NCBI GenBank assembly: GCA_031430595.1
Contig: JANPBU010000045.1
Span: 1 to 64,000, forward strand
Source of the DNA: JANNBN01 sp031430595
GTDB lineage: Bacteria; Actinomycetota; Acidimicrobiia; Acidimicrobiales; JANYDT01
Direction of reading: 5' to 3'
Length of the DNA: 64,000 nucleotides
Position 1 is the first letter of the stretch; every line of letters starts with the position of its first letter. The notes beneath the pieces were generated by a model. That model was not told the DNA's origin. It did no database searches and was given only the letters and a program-made list of their open reading frames with translations. This document shows positions 16,996-25,308 of the stretch, in pieces. Position numbers and translations under genes: made by a program.

Positions 16996-17931
16996 CTACA
17001 ACTGATCGAGCGCGGCGTCGACTTCGCTCATCGGTACAACGTTGTCCCATCGGTGGGTGATTACGCCTTGCGCGTTGACAATGAATAGCCAGGGCTCGTT
17101 AGCGTCGTTTGGCGAGTCTTTCGATGCGATCCATTCCGATGCCCATTTCGAAACCTGTCCCCGATCGTTGTCGTAGACCTCTAGGTGCACAAAGTCCGCG
17201 ACCCCGCTGCGGCGCGATGCCAGTTTTGCGATCTCGTCTCGGAGTGGTCCGCAAAACTTTGACGTGCAGTATGCCGGTGTAACCACCGCAATCACGAGGG
17301 GTCGGCCGGCGGCGATCGATTGGGCGATTTCGTGTTGATGAAGTATGGGATACGGAAGGTCAGATAGTGCTGCTGTCGTGCCCGCGGCCGACGAGTCCAA
17401 CTGGGCGGCGCCAATTCCGGGTGTATTGATTGTCGGGTTTTGGGTGAGCGGAGCGCGCTGTCCGACGCTCGCTGCCATCGCTGTTTCCTGGGCGAGGAAG
17501 GCCGTTGTTGTTGTTCCAAGCTTCCCTGCATTGACTTCTACTTCCCAGAATCCGGGTGCGGGAATGGTGACCGGACCTGTCGAGTACACCCCAACACCTT
17601 CTGATGGGGGTCCAAGGGTTGGTGTTGACCGTTGGGAAGGGGGCCGTCCGGGTATCTCAAGATATTGTGCTGGCACCTCCGATGACCACGTGCCGTCGAC
17701 CCCATAACTGGTGCTGCGCAGTCGAAACGTGACCGAACCTCCGGTCACAACGTTGCCGTCTTTGTCACTTACTCCAACCATGAGCCGCGGTATTTCGCCG
17801 GCAACTAGATCGAAACTCGCCACTTCCGAAGAGAGTGCGACTCGGTTGGCTTTACCGCAGGCTGCAAGGGTCGTAAGCGTAGGTAGGCTAAGTGTGCTGA
17901 GTATCAAAAATTGACGTCGCGAGAGTGTCAC
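16996..17931 (-). CDS. Tat-type lipoprotein with thioredoxin-like domain
   Basis: About 311 residues. The N-terminus has SRRQFLILSTLSLPTLTTLAAC, a twin-arginine signal ending in a lipobox Cys. An immunoglobulin-like domain (residues about 30-140) precedes a thioredoxin-like C-terminal domain with AYCTSKFCGP, a CxxxxC site rather than CxxC. Such wide Cys spacing recalls copper chaperones of the Sco type more than disulfide reductases, which would fit the neighbouring oxidase locus, but this is inference. GTG at 17931 is chosen because GGTGGGAG stands 8 nt upstream and the ABC permease stops 4 nt before it. Confidence 0.78.
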   Translation of the reverse strand: MTLSRRQFLILSTLSLPTLTTLAACGKANRVALSSEVASFDLVAGEIPRLMVGVSDKDGNVVTGGSVTFRLRSTSYGVDGTWSSEVPAQYLEIPGRPPSQRSTPTLGPPSEGVGVYSTGPVTIPAPGFWEVEVNAGKLGTTTTAFLAQETAMAASVGQRAPLTQNPTINTPGIGAAQLDSSAAGTTAALSDLPYPILHQHEIAQSIAAGRPLVIAVVTPAYCTSKFCGPLRDEIAKLASRRSGVADFVHLEVYDNDRGQVSKWASEWIASKDSPNDANEPWLFIVNAQGVITHRWDNVVPMSEVDAALDQL

Positions 17932-17935
17932 AGTG

Positions 17936-18661
17936 TTACTCCCACCTGAAGAGCGTTTTGGCTGCCAAAACAGAACCAATCGCCCACACGGTCAACACTA
18001 TCCAGGCTTGGCTTGGGATCGATGACCCGACGCTCAACGCACCACGAATAATCTCGGCCAGGGCCGTTGAAGGTAGCAATCGAACGACGGTTCGAAACGT
18101 ATTGGGAAAGCGACTTAGCGGAACAACAAGGCCGCTGACGAGTAACAACACGATGTACAGGGCGTTGGCCCCAGCGAGCACGATGGTGGCCTTGAGGGTT
18201 CCGGCCATAAGTAAACCGAGCCCGGCAAACGCAGCGGTTCCGAGAAGCGCTGCAACGATCACGATTGGCCAGCCCGATGCGACGGGGCGCCAACCGAGCG
18301 CGTATCCAAGAGCCGCTAAGAGAACCACCTGAAGTAGTTCAACGACCATGACGCTGGCGATCTTTGCCCCAAGAAAACGACCGCGGCCTAACGGGGTAGT
18401 GCCCAGGCGTTTGAGTACCAGGTACTCGCGTTCGAAGGCCGTTGCAATGGCGGTCCCGACCATAGCCATCGACATGATTGCGAGGGCCAGTGTTGAGGGT
18501 GCGAGGTAGTCGACCGGTTCATCTATACCCGTATCAATCACCTTCACAAGTGAAAAGAAAACCAGTAAAGCGGCCGGGATTCCGATAGTGAGTAACAATG
18601 ATTCACCGCGACGTAACGTCATGTCGAGTTCTGCTCGGAGTTGTGCGAGGAATACTTTCAT
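17936..18661 (-). CDS. ABC-2 type transporter permease
   Basis: About 241 residues with six helices and the ABC-2 layout: a soluble N-terminus, then helices in which EYLVLKRLGTTPLGRGRFLGAKI forms the cytoplasmic coupling segment after the second helix. It pairs with the ATPase encoded just upstream on the same strand (ATGA-type overlap at 18658-18661). The pair should form an exporter of unknown substrate. I recall a comparable ATPase-permease pair near ctaA and ctaB in mycobacteria, so a link to heme or oxidase maturation is possible but not shown here. Confidence 0.88.
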   Translation of the reverse strand: MKVFLAQLRAELDMTLRRGESLLLTIGIPAALLVFFSLVKVIDTGIDEPVDYLAPSTLALAIMSMAMVGTAIATAFEREYLVLKRLGTTPLGRGRFLGAKIASVMVVELLQVVLLAALGYALGWRPVASGWPIVIVAALLGTAAFAGLGLLMAGTLKATIVLAGANALYIVLLLVSGLVVPLSRFPNTFRTVVRLLPSTALAEIIRGALSVGSSIPSQAWIVLTVWAIGSVLAAKTLFRWE

Positions 18662-19647
18662 GCTCGTCGCCCTCGTCGTGCTTTTTGAACGGTGTTCGGG
18701 GAAGTTTCAGATGCCGTCAGTTGCAGAAAAACATCTTCAAGTCGTTGACGTCCGGCCCTGAGGTCACCGAGCGATACGTTGCGTTGGGCTAACCAACTCG
18801 TAAGCGCAGCTACGTTCGCTGGTGAAGGTGGAACACTGGCAAGGTACTCACCGGGAACTACTTCGGTCACGCTTCCGTTTAGCGCAGTTGCCATCGCCAT
18901 CACATCAAGGCCGGCCGATGCAGTGAACCGTATGTCCTTGGTACCAGCGGTTCGCAACCCTTCTGGCGTATCATTGGCGACCACTTGGCCATGGTCGATG
19001 ATGACGACCCGATCAGCGAGACGTTCCGCCTCTTCTAGGTAGTGGGTAGTCAGTAAAACGGTCGAACCCTCATTTTTCAAATCGCGAATGACCTTCCACA
19101 GGGTCTGCCGCGCCGAAACGTCCATCCCTGCAGTTGGCTCGTCGAGAAAAACCACTTTCGGACGGCCAACAAGCGCCATGCCCAGCGACAGGCGCTGTTG
19201 TTCACCTCCGGAAAGTCTGCGCCACGGGGTATTTGCAACGCCATCGAGGCCGACGTTGGTCAGTACGTCTTCGGCCCGGTGCGCATGATCTTCGTAGTAT
19301 GACGCAAACAGGCGAAGCACTTTGATGGGCGTCATGGTGAGGTAGACCCCGTTTTGTTGCAGCATCACGCCGAGGTGCGGGGCTAGCGCTTTCATCTCGG
19401 TTCGTGGGTTCAAGCCAAGCACCCGTACGGTGCCGGTTGTCGGCTGTTTGTGACCGCCAAGCGTTTCGATCGTGCTGGTCTTTCCGGCACCGTTCGGGCC
19501 GAGTAGCGCAAGAATCGAGCCCGGTTCTACAGTGAAGCTCACACCGGCCACTGCACGTTTGGCAGCCTTTGATGGGGTGTTAGCTGGATACTCGATCACC
19601 AGATCGGTCACTTCGATTGCTGCATGACCCTGGTCGAGAACTGGCAC
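18658..19647 (-). CDS. ABC transporter ATP-binding protein (ABC-2 exporter)
   Basis: About 329 residues. Walker A is GPNGAGKTS, the Q loop is MLQQNGVYL, the ABC signature is LSGGEQQRLS and Walker B is VVFLDEPTAGMD, followed by the switch His in TTHYLEEA. The length and the C-terminal extra domain match CcmA/DrrA-like exporters. It starts with GTG and overlaps the permease gene downstream by 4 nt. The promoter must lie in the roughly 50-bp divergent gap shared with serS. Confidence 0.92.
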   Translation of the reverse strand: MPVLDQGHAAIEVTDLVIEYPANTPSKAAKRAVAGVSFTVEPGSILALLGPNGAGKTSTIETLGGHKQPTTGTVRVLGLNPRTEMKALAPHLGVMLQQNGVYLTMTPIKVLRLFASYYEDHAHRAEDVLTNVGLDGVANTPWRRLSGGEQQRLSLGMALVGRPKVVFLDEPTAGMDVSARQTLWKVIRDLKNEGSTVLLTTHYLEEAERLADRVVIIDHGQVVANDTPEGLRTAGTKDIRFTASAGLDVMAMATALNGSVTEVVPGEYLASVPPSPANVAALTSWLAQRNVSLGDLRAGRQRLEDVFLQLTASETSPNTVQKARRGRRA

Positions 19648-19698
19648 TCACATAATCTACGCCGAGTGCTCGAAGTAGTTCCCACTAGCCTGAGTGAC

Positions 19699-20964
19699 GT
19701 GATTGATCTACGTGTGCTTCGTGAAGACCCCGAGCGAGTGCGTCAGAGCCAGCGTGACCGTGGTGCAAACCCGGCCCTGGTCGATGCCTTACTCACGGCC
19801 GATGAACTGAAGCGCAGCACGTCGTCACGCTTCGACGGGCTTCGTAACGAGCAAAAAACTCTTGGCAAAGAAATTGCCAAGGCAATTGGAGACGATAAGC
19901 AGACCATGCTGGCGCGTGCGGCTGTTCTTTCCGGCGACGTGAAAGTTGCCGAGGTTGCGAGCAACGAAGCCGAAGCCGAGGTCAAACGAATTCAGCTTGG
20001 TATCGAAAACCTTCTTGAAGCCGGTGCCCCCGTTGGTGGCGAGGCCGACTTCGCGCTTATCGAAACTGTTGGAACCCCTCGTGTGTTTAATTTTCCGGTG
20101 AAAGACCATCTTGAGCTTGGCGAATCTCTTGGGGCTATCGATACCGAACGTGGCGCGAAGGTCAGCGGTGCCCGCTTCTATTACCTCACCGGGCCTGGTG
20201 CGTTGTTGGAGCTGGCGTTGATGCAACACGCGATCCGCCTTGCGGTGTCGCACGGGTTTATTCCGATGATTACCCCTGTGCTGGTAAAACCCGAGGCCAT
20301 GGAAGGTACCGGGTTTCTTGGTGAACATTCCGCCGAGGTGTACCGCCTGGCCGAAGATGATTTGTATCTTGTCGGCACCTCAGAGGTACCGCTCGCCGGC
20401 TACCACATGAATGAAATTCTTGATGGTGCGACCCTTCCAAAAAGGTATGCGGGCTTTTCATCTTGTTTTAGGCGAGAAGCTGGTAGTTACGGAAAAGACA
20501 CTCGTGGAATCATCCGTGTACATCAGTTCGACAAAGTTGAAATGTTCTCGTATTGTGACCCCGAAGATGCCCATGAAGAGCACTTACGATTGCTGTCGTG
20601 GGAAAAGGAATTCTTGACGTCGCTCGACATTCCGTTCAGGGTGATCGATGTTGCATCGGGCGATCTTGGCGCTAGCGCTGCTCGTAAGTTTGATTGCGAA
20701 GCGTGGGTACCGAGCCAGCAAACGTACCGAGAAGTGACCTCGACTTCGAACTGTACCGATTTTCAAGCCCGCCGACTCGGTATTCGGATGAAAGACGCGA
20801 ACGGTACCCGGCCGATCGCGACCCTAAACGGAACCCTTTGTGCCATGGCCCGCATGATCGTGGTCATTCTCGAAAATCATCAGCAAGCAGATGGTTCAGT
20901 GAAGATCCCTGCCCCACTAGTCCCATGGTTCGGTGCCGAAGAGGTTCGCCCAAAGGATCATTAA
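19699..20964 (+). CDS. serS: Serine-tRNA ligase
   Basis: About 421 residues. An N-terminal coiled-coil arm (residues about 30-105) binds the long variable arm of tRNA-Ser. Class II motif 2 reads SSCFRREAGSYGKDTRGIIR and motif 3 reads TLNGTLCAMARMIVVILEN. The enzyme charges tRNA-Ser (and tRNA-Sec) with serine. The frame is open upstream to 19624, but GTG at 19699 gives the typical start IDLRVLREDPERVR and the normal family length. Confidence 0.96.
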   Translation: MIDLRVLREDPERVRQSQRDRGANPALVDALLTADELKRSTSSRFDGLRNEQKTLGKEIAKAIGDDKQTMLARAAVLSGDVKVAEVASNEAEAEVKRIQLGIENLLEAGAPVGGEADFALIETVGTPRVFNFPVKDHLELGESLGAIDTERGAKVSGARFYYLTGPGALLELALMQHAIRLAVSHGFIPMITPVLVKPEAMEGTGFLGEHSAEVYRLAEDDLYLVGTSEVPLAGYHMNEILDGATLPKRYAGFSSCFRREAGSYGKDTRGIIRVHQFDKVEMFSYCDPEDAHEEHLRLLSWEKEFLTSLDIPFRVIDVASGDLGASAARKFDCEAWVPSQQTYREVTSTSNCTDFQARRLGIRMKDANGTRPIATLNGTLCAMARMIVVILENHQQADGSVKIPAPLVPWFGAEEVRPKDH

Positions 20965-21391
20965 TTAGTCGCCCCTCGCTTCAATAGAAATGTGATTATC
21001 GGCATCGGCGGATCTCTCACCGCAGTTGAAGATGGGATAGTTCGGCTCGCTGTCAGTAACGGTCAAAGTGCGATGGTTTAAACCACGCCCGGTCCTCTCA
21101 CCCGACTTCTGTAGCAACGTCATAGAAGCCGAACTCGCAGTGAGGTTTGCGTAGGAAAGGGGGATGCGTTTGTTGTTTCAGCCGCATTAGCTCCCTGAGT
21201 AATCCTGCGTTGTTTTCCGGAATCTGCTCGAAATACCAAACACCAAGGGCTCGTTGAATCGACCACAACAGCCTGATCCGACAAAGCAAACTGTTGGGGA
21301 TGCCACTCACCAGTTGACACCGGGAGGGAATTCTTAACAAATCCCTAACTTGGTTTACGAACATATGTTCGGTCAGATGGTAGGGTTGGTT
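20965..21391. other. Intergenic region serS to DUF222 gene
   Basis: About 430 bp with no gene I can support. The left part has a short plus-strand frame from a GTG near 20992 that ends at 21081 and lacks a clear ribosome binding site. The middle has a minus-strand open frame (21098-21364) without recognisable motifs. The right end carries the LexA-type palindrome and an AGGG site for the downstream gene. Confidence 0.5.
21358..21371 (+). promoter_or_regulatory. LexA-type SOS box
   Basis: CGAACATATGTTCG is a perfect 14-bp palindrome matching the actinobacterial LexA consensus (GAAC, four bases, GTTC). It lies 20 bp before the chosen start of the DUF222-HNH gene, where LexA would block transcription. 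Confidence 0.75.
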
Positions 21392-22606
21392 ATGGGGTCG
21401 GAACTAACTCTTGGTGAACATATGTTTTCGGCTCTGCGGTCGGTTGATGCTGTGTTGGTTGGGCTCGCGAGTGGTGATGTAGGTGTTGATGGCGAGTTGG
21501 TTGTGGCGGCTCGCAGGCTGGTTGATTTGGCTGAGACAGCGTGTACTCGGGTGGCTGGGGTGTTTGCCGAGAATCGCGATTTTGCGCAGCATGGTTGTAC
21601 CGATCTGGGGTCGTTTTTGGCTGCGAATACTCACTCCCGCCAATCTGAGGGGTTGGTTCGCCGTAACCACAACAACGTCCTTCGGTTGTTGCCACAGTTC
21701 TCAATGGCTCTGTGTTCAGGTCATGTTGGTATCGGCCATCTAAAGGCTGTTGCTGGTGCTGTCACATCGGAACGCGAAGAACTCGCTAAGAAGCACCAGG
21801 ATGTGATTGTTACGTCGGCGACAGCATTGTCGGTATTGCAGTTCAGTCACTTCATGAATCATTGGGCGGCGTTGTGTGACGACGAACTCAACGACCCGGC
21901 CGCAGGTGATGAGCGCCTCATACCGAAACGCACACTGAGCCTGAGTGAGCTTTCTGACGGGATGTGGCGGCTGGCGGGTTTGCTTGATCCTTTGTCGGGT
22001 GAAACAGTTCGGGCGGCAATCGAAGCAGCACTACCAAAACCCTCACCCGGTGACGTGCGAACGTTGACGCAGCGACGCCATGACGCTCTCGTTGATGTGT
22101 GTGCCGAATCGCTAACACGTTCCGATCGGCCGATAGTGGGTGGTGAACGGCCAAACGTAACGGTACATATCGAGGCGTCGACCGGGTTGGCATACACGCC
22201 CCAGTTATTCTTTTTGTCAAAAATTAGTCGTGACATGATGTGCTGCGATGCGACCGTGACCGCGGTTTGGCTCAACACGTCCGGGAAACCCTTCGATGTT
22301 GGTACCCCGTCATCTGATGTTCCGGTACGTAACCGGCGCGCTGTTGCAGCCCGAGACCTGTGTTGTCGGTACGCCGGATGCGGTAGGCCGGGCCGGTGGA
22401 CCGAAATCCACCACATCCGGTACCGCGAAAACGGTGGGTTGCACGACGTCGATAACCTCGTCACACTGCGCAGGTTCCATCACCGCCAAGTACACAAACG
22501 CCAACTTAAACTCAGCTGGGCCAATGACGGTCTCACGCTCACCATCGAATGGCCAAACGGCAACACCATCAACTCACCACCCGCCCCAACCACCAGCGCC
22601 GCCTAG
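21392..22606 (+). CDS. DUF222 and HNH endonuclease domain protein (13E12 type)
   Basis: About 404 residues. A helical DUF222 domain fills the first 300 residues. A C-terminal HNH nuclease follows, with zinc-type Cys (CCRYAGCGRPGRWTEIHHI) and the core HHIRYRENGGLHDVDNLVTL ending in HHRQVH. Proteins of this type occur in multiple copies in actinobacteria, and some mycobacterial 13E12 members are preceded by LexA sites, as here. I chose ATG 21392 because AGGG stands upstream; the frame is open to 21350, which would put the LexA box inside the gene. Function is unknown; DNA damage-linked nuclease activity is a reasonable guess. Confidence 0.85.
   Translation: MGSELTLGEHMFSALRSVDAVLVGLASGDVGVDGELVVAARRLVDLAETACTRVAGVFAENRDFAQHGCTDLGSFLAANTHSRQSEGLVRRNHNNVLRLLPQFSMALCSGHVGIGHLKAVAGAVTSEREELAKKHQDVIVTSATALSVLQFSHFMNHWAALCDDELNDPAAGDERLIPKRTLSLSELSDGMWRLAGLLDPLSGETVRAAIEAALPKPSPGDVRTLTQRRHDALVDVCAESLTRSDRPIVGGERPNVTVHIEASTGLAYTPQLFFLSKISRDMMCCDATVTAVWLNTSGKPFDVGTPSSDVPVRNRRAVAARDLCCRYAGCGRPGRWTEIHHIRYRENGGLHDVDNLVTLRRFHHRQVHKRQLKLSWANDGLTLTIEWPNGNTINSPPAPTTSAA
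21416..21427 (+). promoter_or_regulatory. Second, imperfect LexA-type box
   Basis: GAACATATGTTT repeats 11 of 12 core bases of the box 57 bp upstream. It falls at codons 9-12 of the chosen reading frame. A second LexA site inside the gene start would tighten repression, or it may mean the true start is the ATG at 21422 within it. Confidence 0.45.
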
Positions 22607-22707
22607 CTCGCAACCCCGAAACGCTTCGCCAACCACAGCGAGGCGCAAAGGCGCGTGGCCGAGAAGCCCCAAACTGGTCAATTTGTAACTTGGCTTAGAA
22701 TGCTCTG

Positions 22708-24000
22708 ATGGGCAAACGACTGCGAAACAATGGCCGTCGCATCGCCGTCGTCATGGTGGTTCTCTCAGTGTCTGGATGCAACCACACTGCTCTCGCTGCT
22801 TCGTCGAAACCCAAAAGGCCGAAAGCTGCCACCAGTTCATCGAAACGCAAAGAAGCTCAGCGTATTCAAAATCGGCTCGACGACCTGTACGACCAGATGA
22901 GCGCGCTCGCCGAAGATGCCAATCAAGCACAGGTAAACCTTAGTGAAGCGCTGAACGAATCGAAGGATGCCAAAGAGCTCGCAGCAGATACCTCAGCTGC
23001 TTACGATCGTCAACTCGCGATTGCGGTTGAGGGAGTGCGCCGTAGGTATGTGGCCGGCCAAACACGAAGCGTTGACGTGGGGCTGTCGCTACAAGACAAC
23101 TCGCGGCGAACCATGTACCTGTCACTTTCCCGGGGTCGCGTGAACGACACCGTTGATGCGTTGTCTGCGGCAAAACAAGATCGTGACCGCGATCGTGGTC
23201 GAGCAGCGGAAGTTGCAAAGCGAGCCGCGGCTGAACGTAAGCGCGCCAAAGATTCGTTGGCTAAGGCCGAACAGTTGTCTGTTGAAGAAGAGACGTTGCT
23301 GTCGCAGGTTGAGTCTGAGGTTGCTCAGCTACTCGTGGTCGAAGAAAAACAGCGTCAAGACGAAGAGGCAGCGCGGGCTCGTAGCGCTGAAAAGAAACGT
23401 AAGGCTGCTGCGTTGGCCGAACTCGAGCGTCGGCGGATTGCTCGAGCAAAGGAGGAAGCCGCCTCTCTCGCGTCCAAGGGTCGTCGACCTGGCTTGGCCG
23501 AACCCAAATCCTCCGGGAAGAAAAAGCAGATTCTCAAATCGCCTGTCGGGCAACGGAACGCCGATCCCGCAGACCCGGAGGCTGGTGAAAGCGATGCCGA
23601 GTTGGCCGCAGCGGCAGGCGAGAGTTCAGCCGTTCCCACGAGTCCGGGTGCGGCCACAGCTATTGCAACCGCGAAAGCTCAGCTCGGCAAAAGTTATGTA
23701 TGGGGGGCCTCGGGTGCCTTTACGTTCGATTGTTCCGGCTTAATGCTCTATTCGTGGCGGGCTGCGGGAACGGCGCTTCCACGGGTTTCACGGGCTCAAT
23801 ACAGTGCGACCAGACGGGTTTCGAGAGACCAACTGCAGCCTGGCGATCTGTTGTTTTTTGCTAAACCTGGGCGACCCATTCATCACGTTGGCATGTACCT
23901 CGGTGATGGTCTGATGATCGAGGCGCCGCATCGTGGCGCGAAGGTTCGCATTCGGTCTGCATGGAGGCGTGATTATCTCGGCGCTGGCCGAGTTGGGTAA
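22708..24000 (+). CDS. Secreted NlpC/P60 peptidoglycan endopeptidase with coiled coil
   Basis: About 430 residues. A basic N-terminus and a short hydrophobic signal ending at SVSGC lead to a long coiled coil (residues about 45-270) rich in Lys, Arg, Glu and Ala. A low-complexity linker precedes the C-terminal NlpC/P60 domain (residues about 310-430). The catalytic Cys is in FDCSGLMLYSW, the His in HHVGMYLGDG, and a third polar residue in EAPHRG. The layout matches RipA-like enzymes that cut stem peptides during cell separation. The coiled coil may hold the enzyme inactive or bind divisome factors. Confidence 0.9.
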   Translation: MGKRLRNNGRRIAVVMVVLSVSGCNHTALAASSKPKRPKAATSSSKRKEAQRIQNRLDDLYDQMSALAEDANQAQVNLSEALNESKDAKELAADTSAAYDRQLAIAVEGVRRRYVAGQTRSVDVGLSLQDNSRRTMYLSLSRGRVNDTVDALSAAKQDRDRDRGRAAEVAKRAAAERKRAKDSLAKAEQLSVEEETLLSQVESEVAQLLVVEEKQRQDEEAARARSAEKKRKAAALAELERRRIARAKEEAASLASKGRRPGLAEPKSSGKKKQILKSPVGQRNADPADPEAGESDAELAAAAGESSAVPTSPGAATAIATAKAQLGKSYVWGASGAFTFDCSGLMLYSWRAAGTALPRVSRAQYSATRRVSRDQLQPGDLLFFAKPGRPIHHVGMYLGDGLMIEAPHRGAKVRIRSAWRRDYLGAGRVG

Positions 24001-24080
24001 AGAGACCCCTTTCGTGTCACGAGTACCTCTGAAACTACGATCGAGCCGGTCGGCACTTTCGAGACTAAGAGGTTTTACTG

Positions 24081-24671
24081 ATGCCTTGGGCTAAAGACTT
24101 TGACGAGGAAGACGCAATCGATCTCGCCATGGCCGTTTTTTGGGCCAAGGGGTACGAAGGGGCATCGCTGAACGACTTAACCGCGGCAATGCAGATCAAC
24201 AAAAGCAGTCTGTACAACGCCTTCGGCAGCAAGAAAGACTTGTTCATGCGGGCGCTGTTGAAGTACGACACTGAGGTTCGCCATGCCATGTTGAGCAAAC
24301 TTCAAGAGTTGGAAGATCCGATTGAAGCGATTCGTCTGATGTTTGACCGTGTTATCGACGAAAGCAGCCTTGATAGAGACACGAAGGGATGCCTTTTAAT
24401 CAACACTGCGTTTGAATTTCGTGAACATTCTGCTGAGACCCAAGCCTTTGTTGCGGCCGGATTGCTTGACATCGAAGAGTTCTTTGCTGGGTTACTCGAA
24501 CGGGGTAAGGCTCGGGGCGACGTTTCTCGTGACCTTGACAGCACCGAAACTGCCCAGTGGTTGCTGTCGCAGTTTGTTGGGCTGCGGGTTTTGGGACGAG
24601 GAGCGATGACGCCAACAAGCCTTCAGGCTGCCCGTGGAATGGTGCATCGCCAATTAGAGCATTTGCTCTGA
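24081..24671 (+). CDS. TetR family transcriptional regulator
   Basis: About 196 residues. The N-terminal helix-turn-helix reads AMAVFWAKGYEGASLNDLTAAMQINKSSLYNAFGSKKDLF in two parts around the turn, typical of TetR proteins. The C-terminal domain (NTAFEFREHS..., ending LQAARGMVHRQLEHLL) resembles the TetR_C_16-like ligand domain of regulators such as AcrR/COMR types. The gene ends 100 bp before a carboxymuconolactone decarboxylase-like gene, and the gap holds two palindromes that suit a TetR dimer. It probably represses that neighbour. Confidence 0.9.
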   Translation: MPWAKDFDEEDAIDLAMAVFWAKGYEGASLNDLTAAMQINKSSLYNAFGSKKDLFMRALLKYDTEVRHAMLSKLQELEDPIEAIRLMFDRVIDESSLDRDTKGCLLINTAFEFREHSAETQAFVAAGLLDIEEFFAGLLERGKARGDVSRDLDSTETAQWLLSQFVGLRVLGRGAMTPTSLQAARGMVHRQLEHLL

Positions 24672-24695
24672 CGGAACTGGCGAGAGAGTGTCTGT

Positions 24696-24751
24696 ACTGA
24701 TCGGTTCAGACAATGAGGTAAGGTGTGGACCGATCGGTACAAACCGTACCG
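24696..24751 (+). promoter_or_regulatory. Probable TetR operators
   Basis: ACTGATCGGT (24696-24705) and the perfect palindrome ACCGATCGGT (24729-24738) share the core GATCGGT and lie 33 bp apart, about three helical turns. A further inverted repeat CGGTAC/GTACCG (24735-24740 and 24746-24751) overlaps the second. They sit between the TetR gene and its neighbour. Confidence 0.55.
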
Positions 24752-24770
24752 GATGAAAAAAGGATCACCA

Positions 24771-25294
24771 ATGTCTCACTTCGCAACTCATACTCTCTTG
24801 GAAGCGGCTCGGCAGGCGAATTCCTTCATTCCCAACCTCTTGGGAACGATGGCGCAAGCCCCGGCACTGCTTGAGGGCTAATGACACTGTCTGGAATTTT
24901 CAACAAGACGAATTTGACGGAAACGGAGCGACAAATCATTTTGATGACCAACAATCGGTTGAATGGTTGCGGGTATTGCATGGCTGCTCACACAACCATC
25001 TCGCAAGGAGCCAACGTTGCGAATGACGTCATCGAGTCGTTGCGTAGCGGAACATCAATCAACGATGCAAAACTTGAAGCGTTGCGAACCTTTTCGGCGA
25101 TTATCAATGAGTCGCGCGGGTGGCCAACTAACGAACAGCTCGAAGCGTTTCTTGCTGCTGGCTATACGGAACAGACAGTTCTAGAAGTAATTCTTGGCAC
25201 CAGTCTGAAAGTCATGTCGAACTATTGCAATCACATTGCACGGACGCCAGTTGATGCTGCGTTCAAGCCAAATTCCTGGGCGGCTGCCGCGTAA
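24771..25294 (+). pseudogene. Carboxymuconolactone decarboxylase family (AhpD-like) gene, frameshifted
   Basis: The ATG at 24771 has a good site (AAAAAGGA) and encodes MSHFATHTLLEAARQ... up to APALLEG, then stops at 24879-24881. The family sequence continues in another frame from 24881 (MTLSGIFNKTNL, then NGCGYCMAAH with the redox CxxC and His). The two parts join if one base is restored in GGCTA-ATG, giving the expected EGYMTL. Family members use the Cys pair as peroxidase or alkylhydroperoxidase reductants. As written the gene is broken by a one-base deletion, unless the downstream part is translated by reinitiation at TAATG. Confidence 0.75.
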
Positions 25295-25308
25295 AACTTT
25301 CGGGTAGC

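Noticed and set aside
21098..21364. 89-codon minus-strand frame in the serS to DUF222 gap
   Set aside because: No recognisable motif, no ribosome site, and it runs through the LexA box; kept only as part of the intergenic note.
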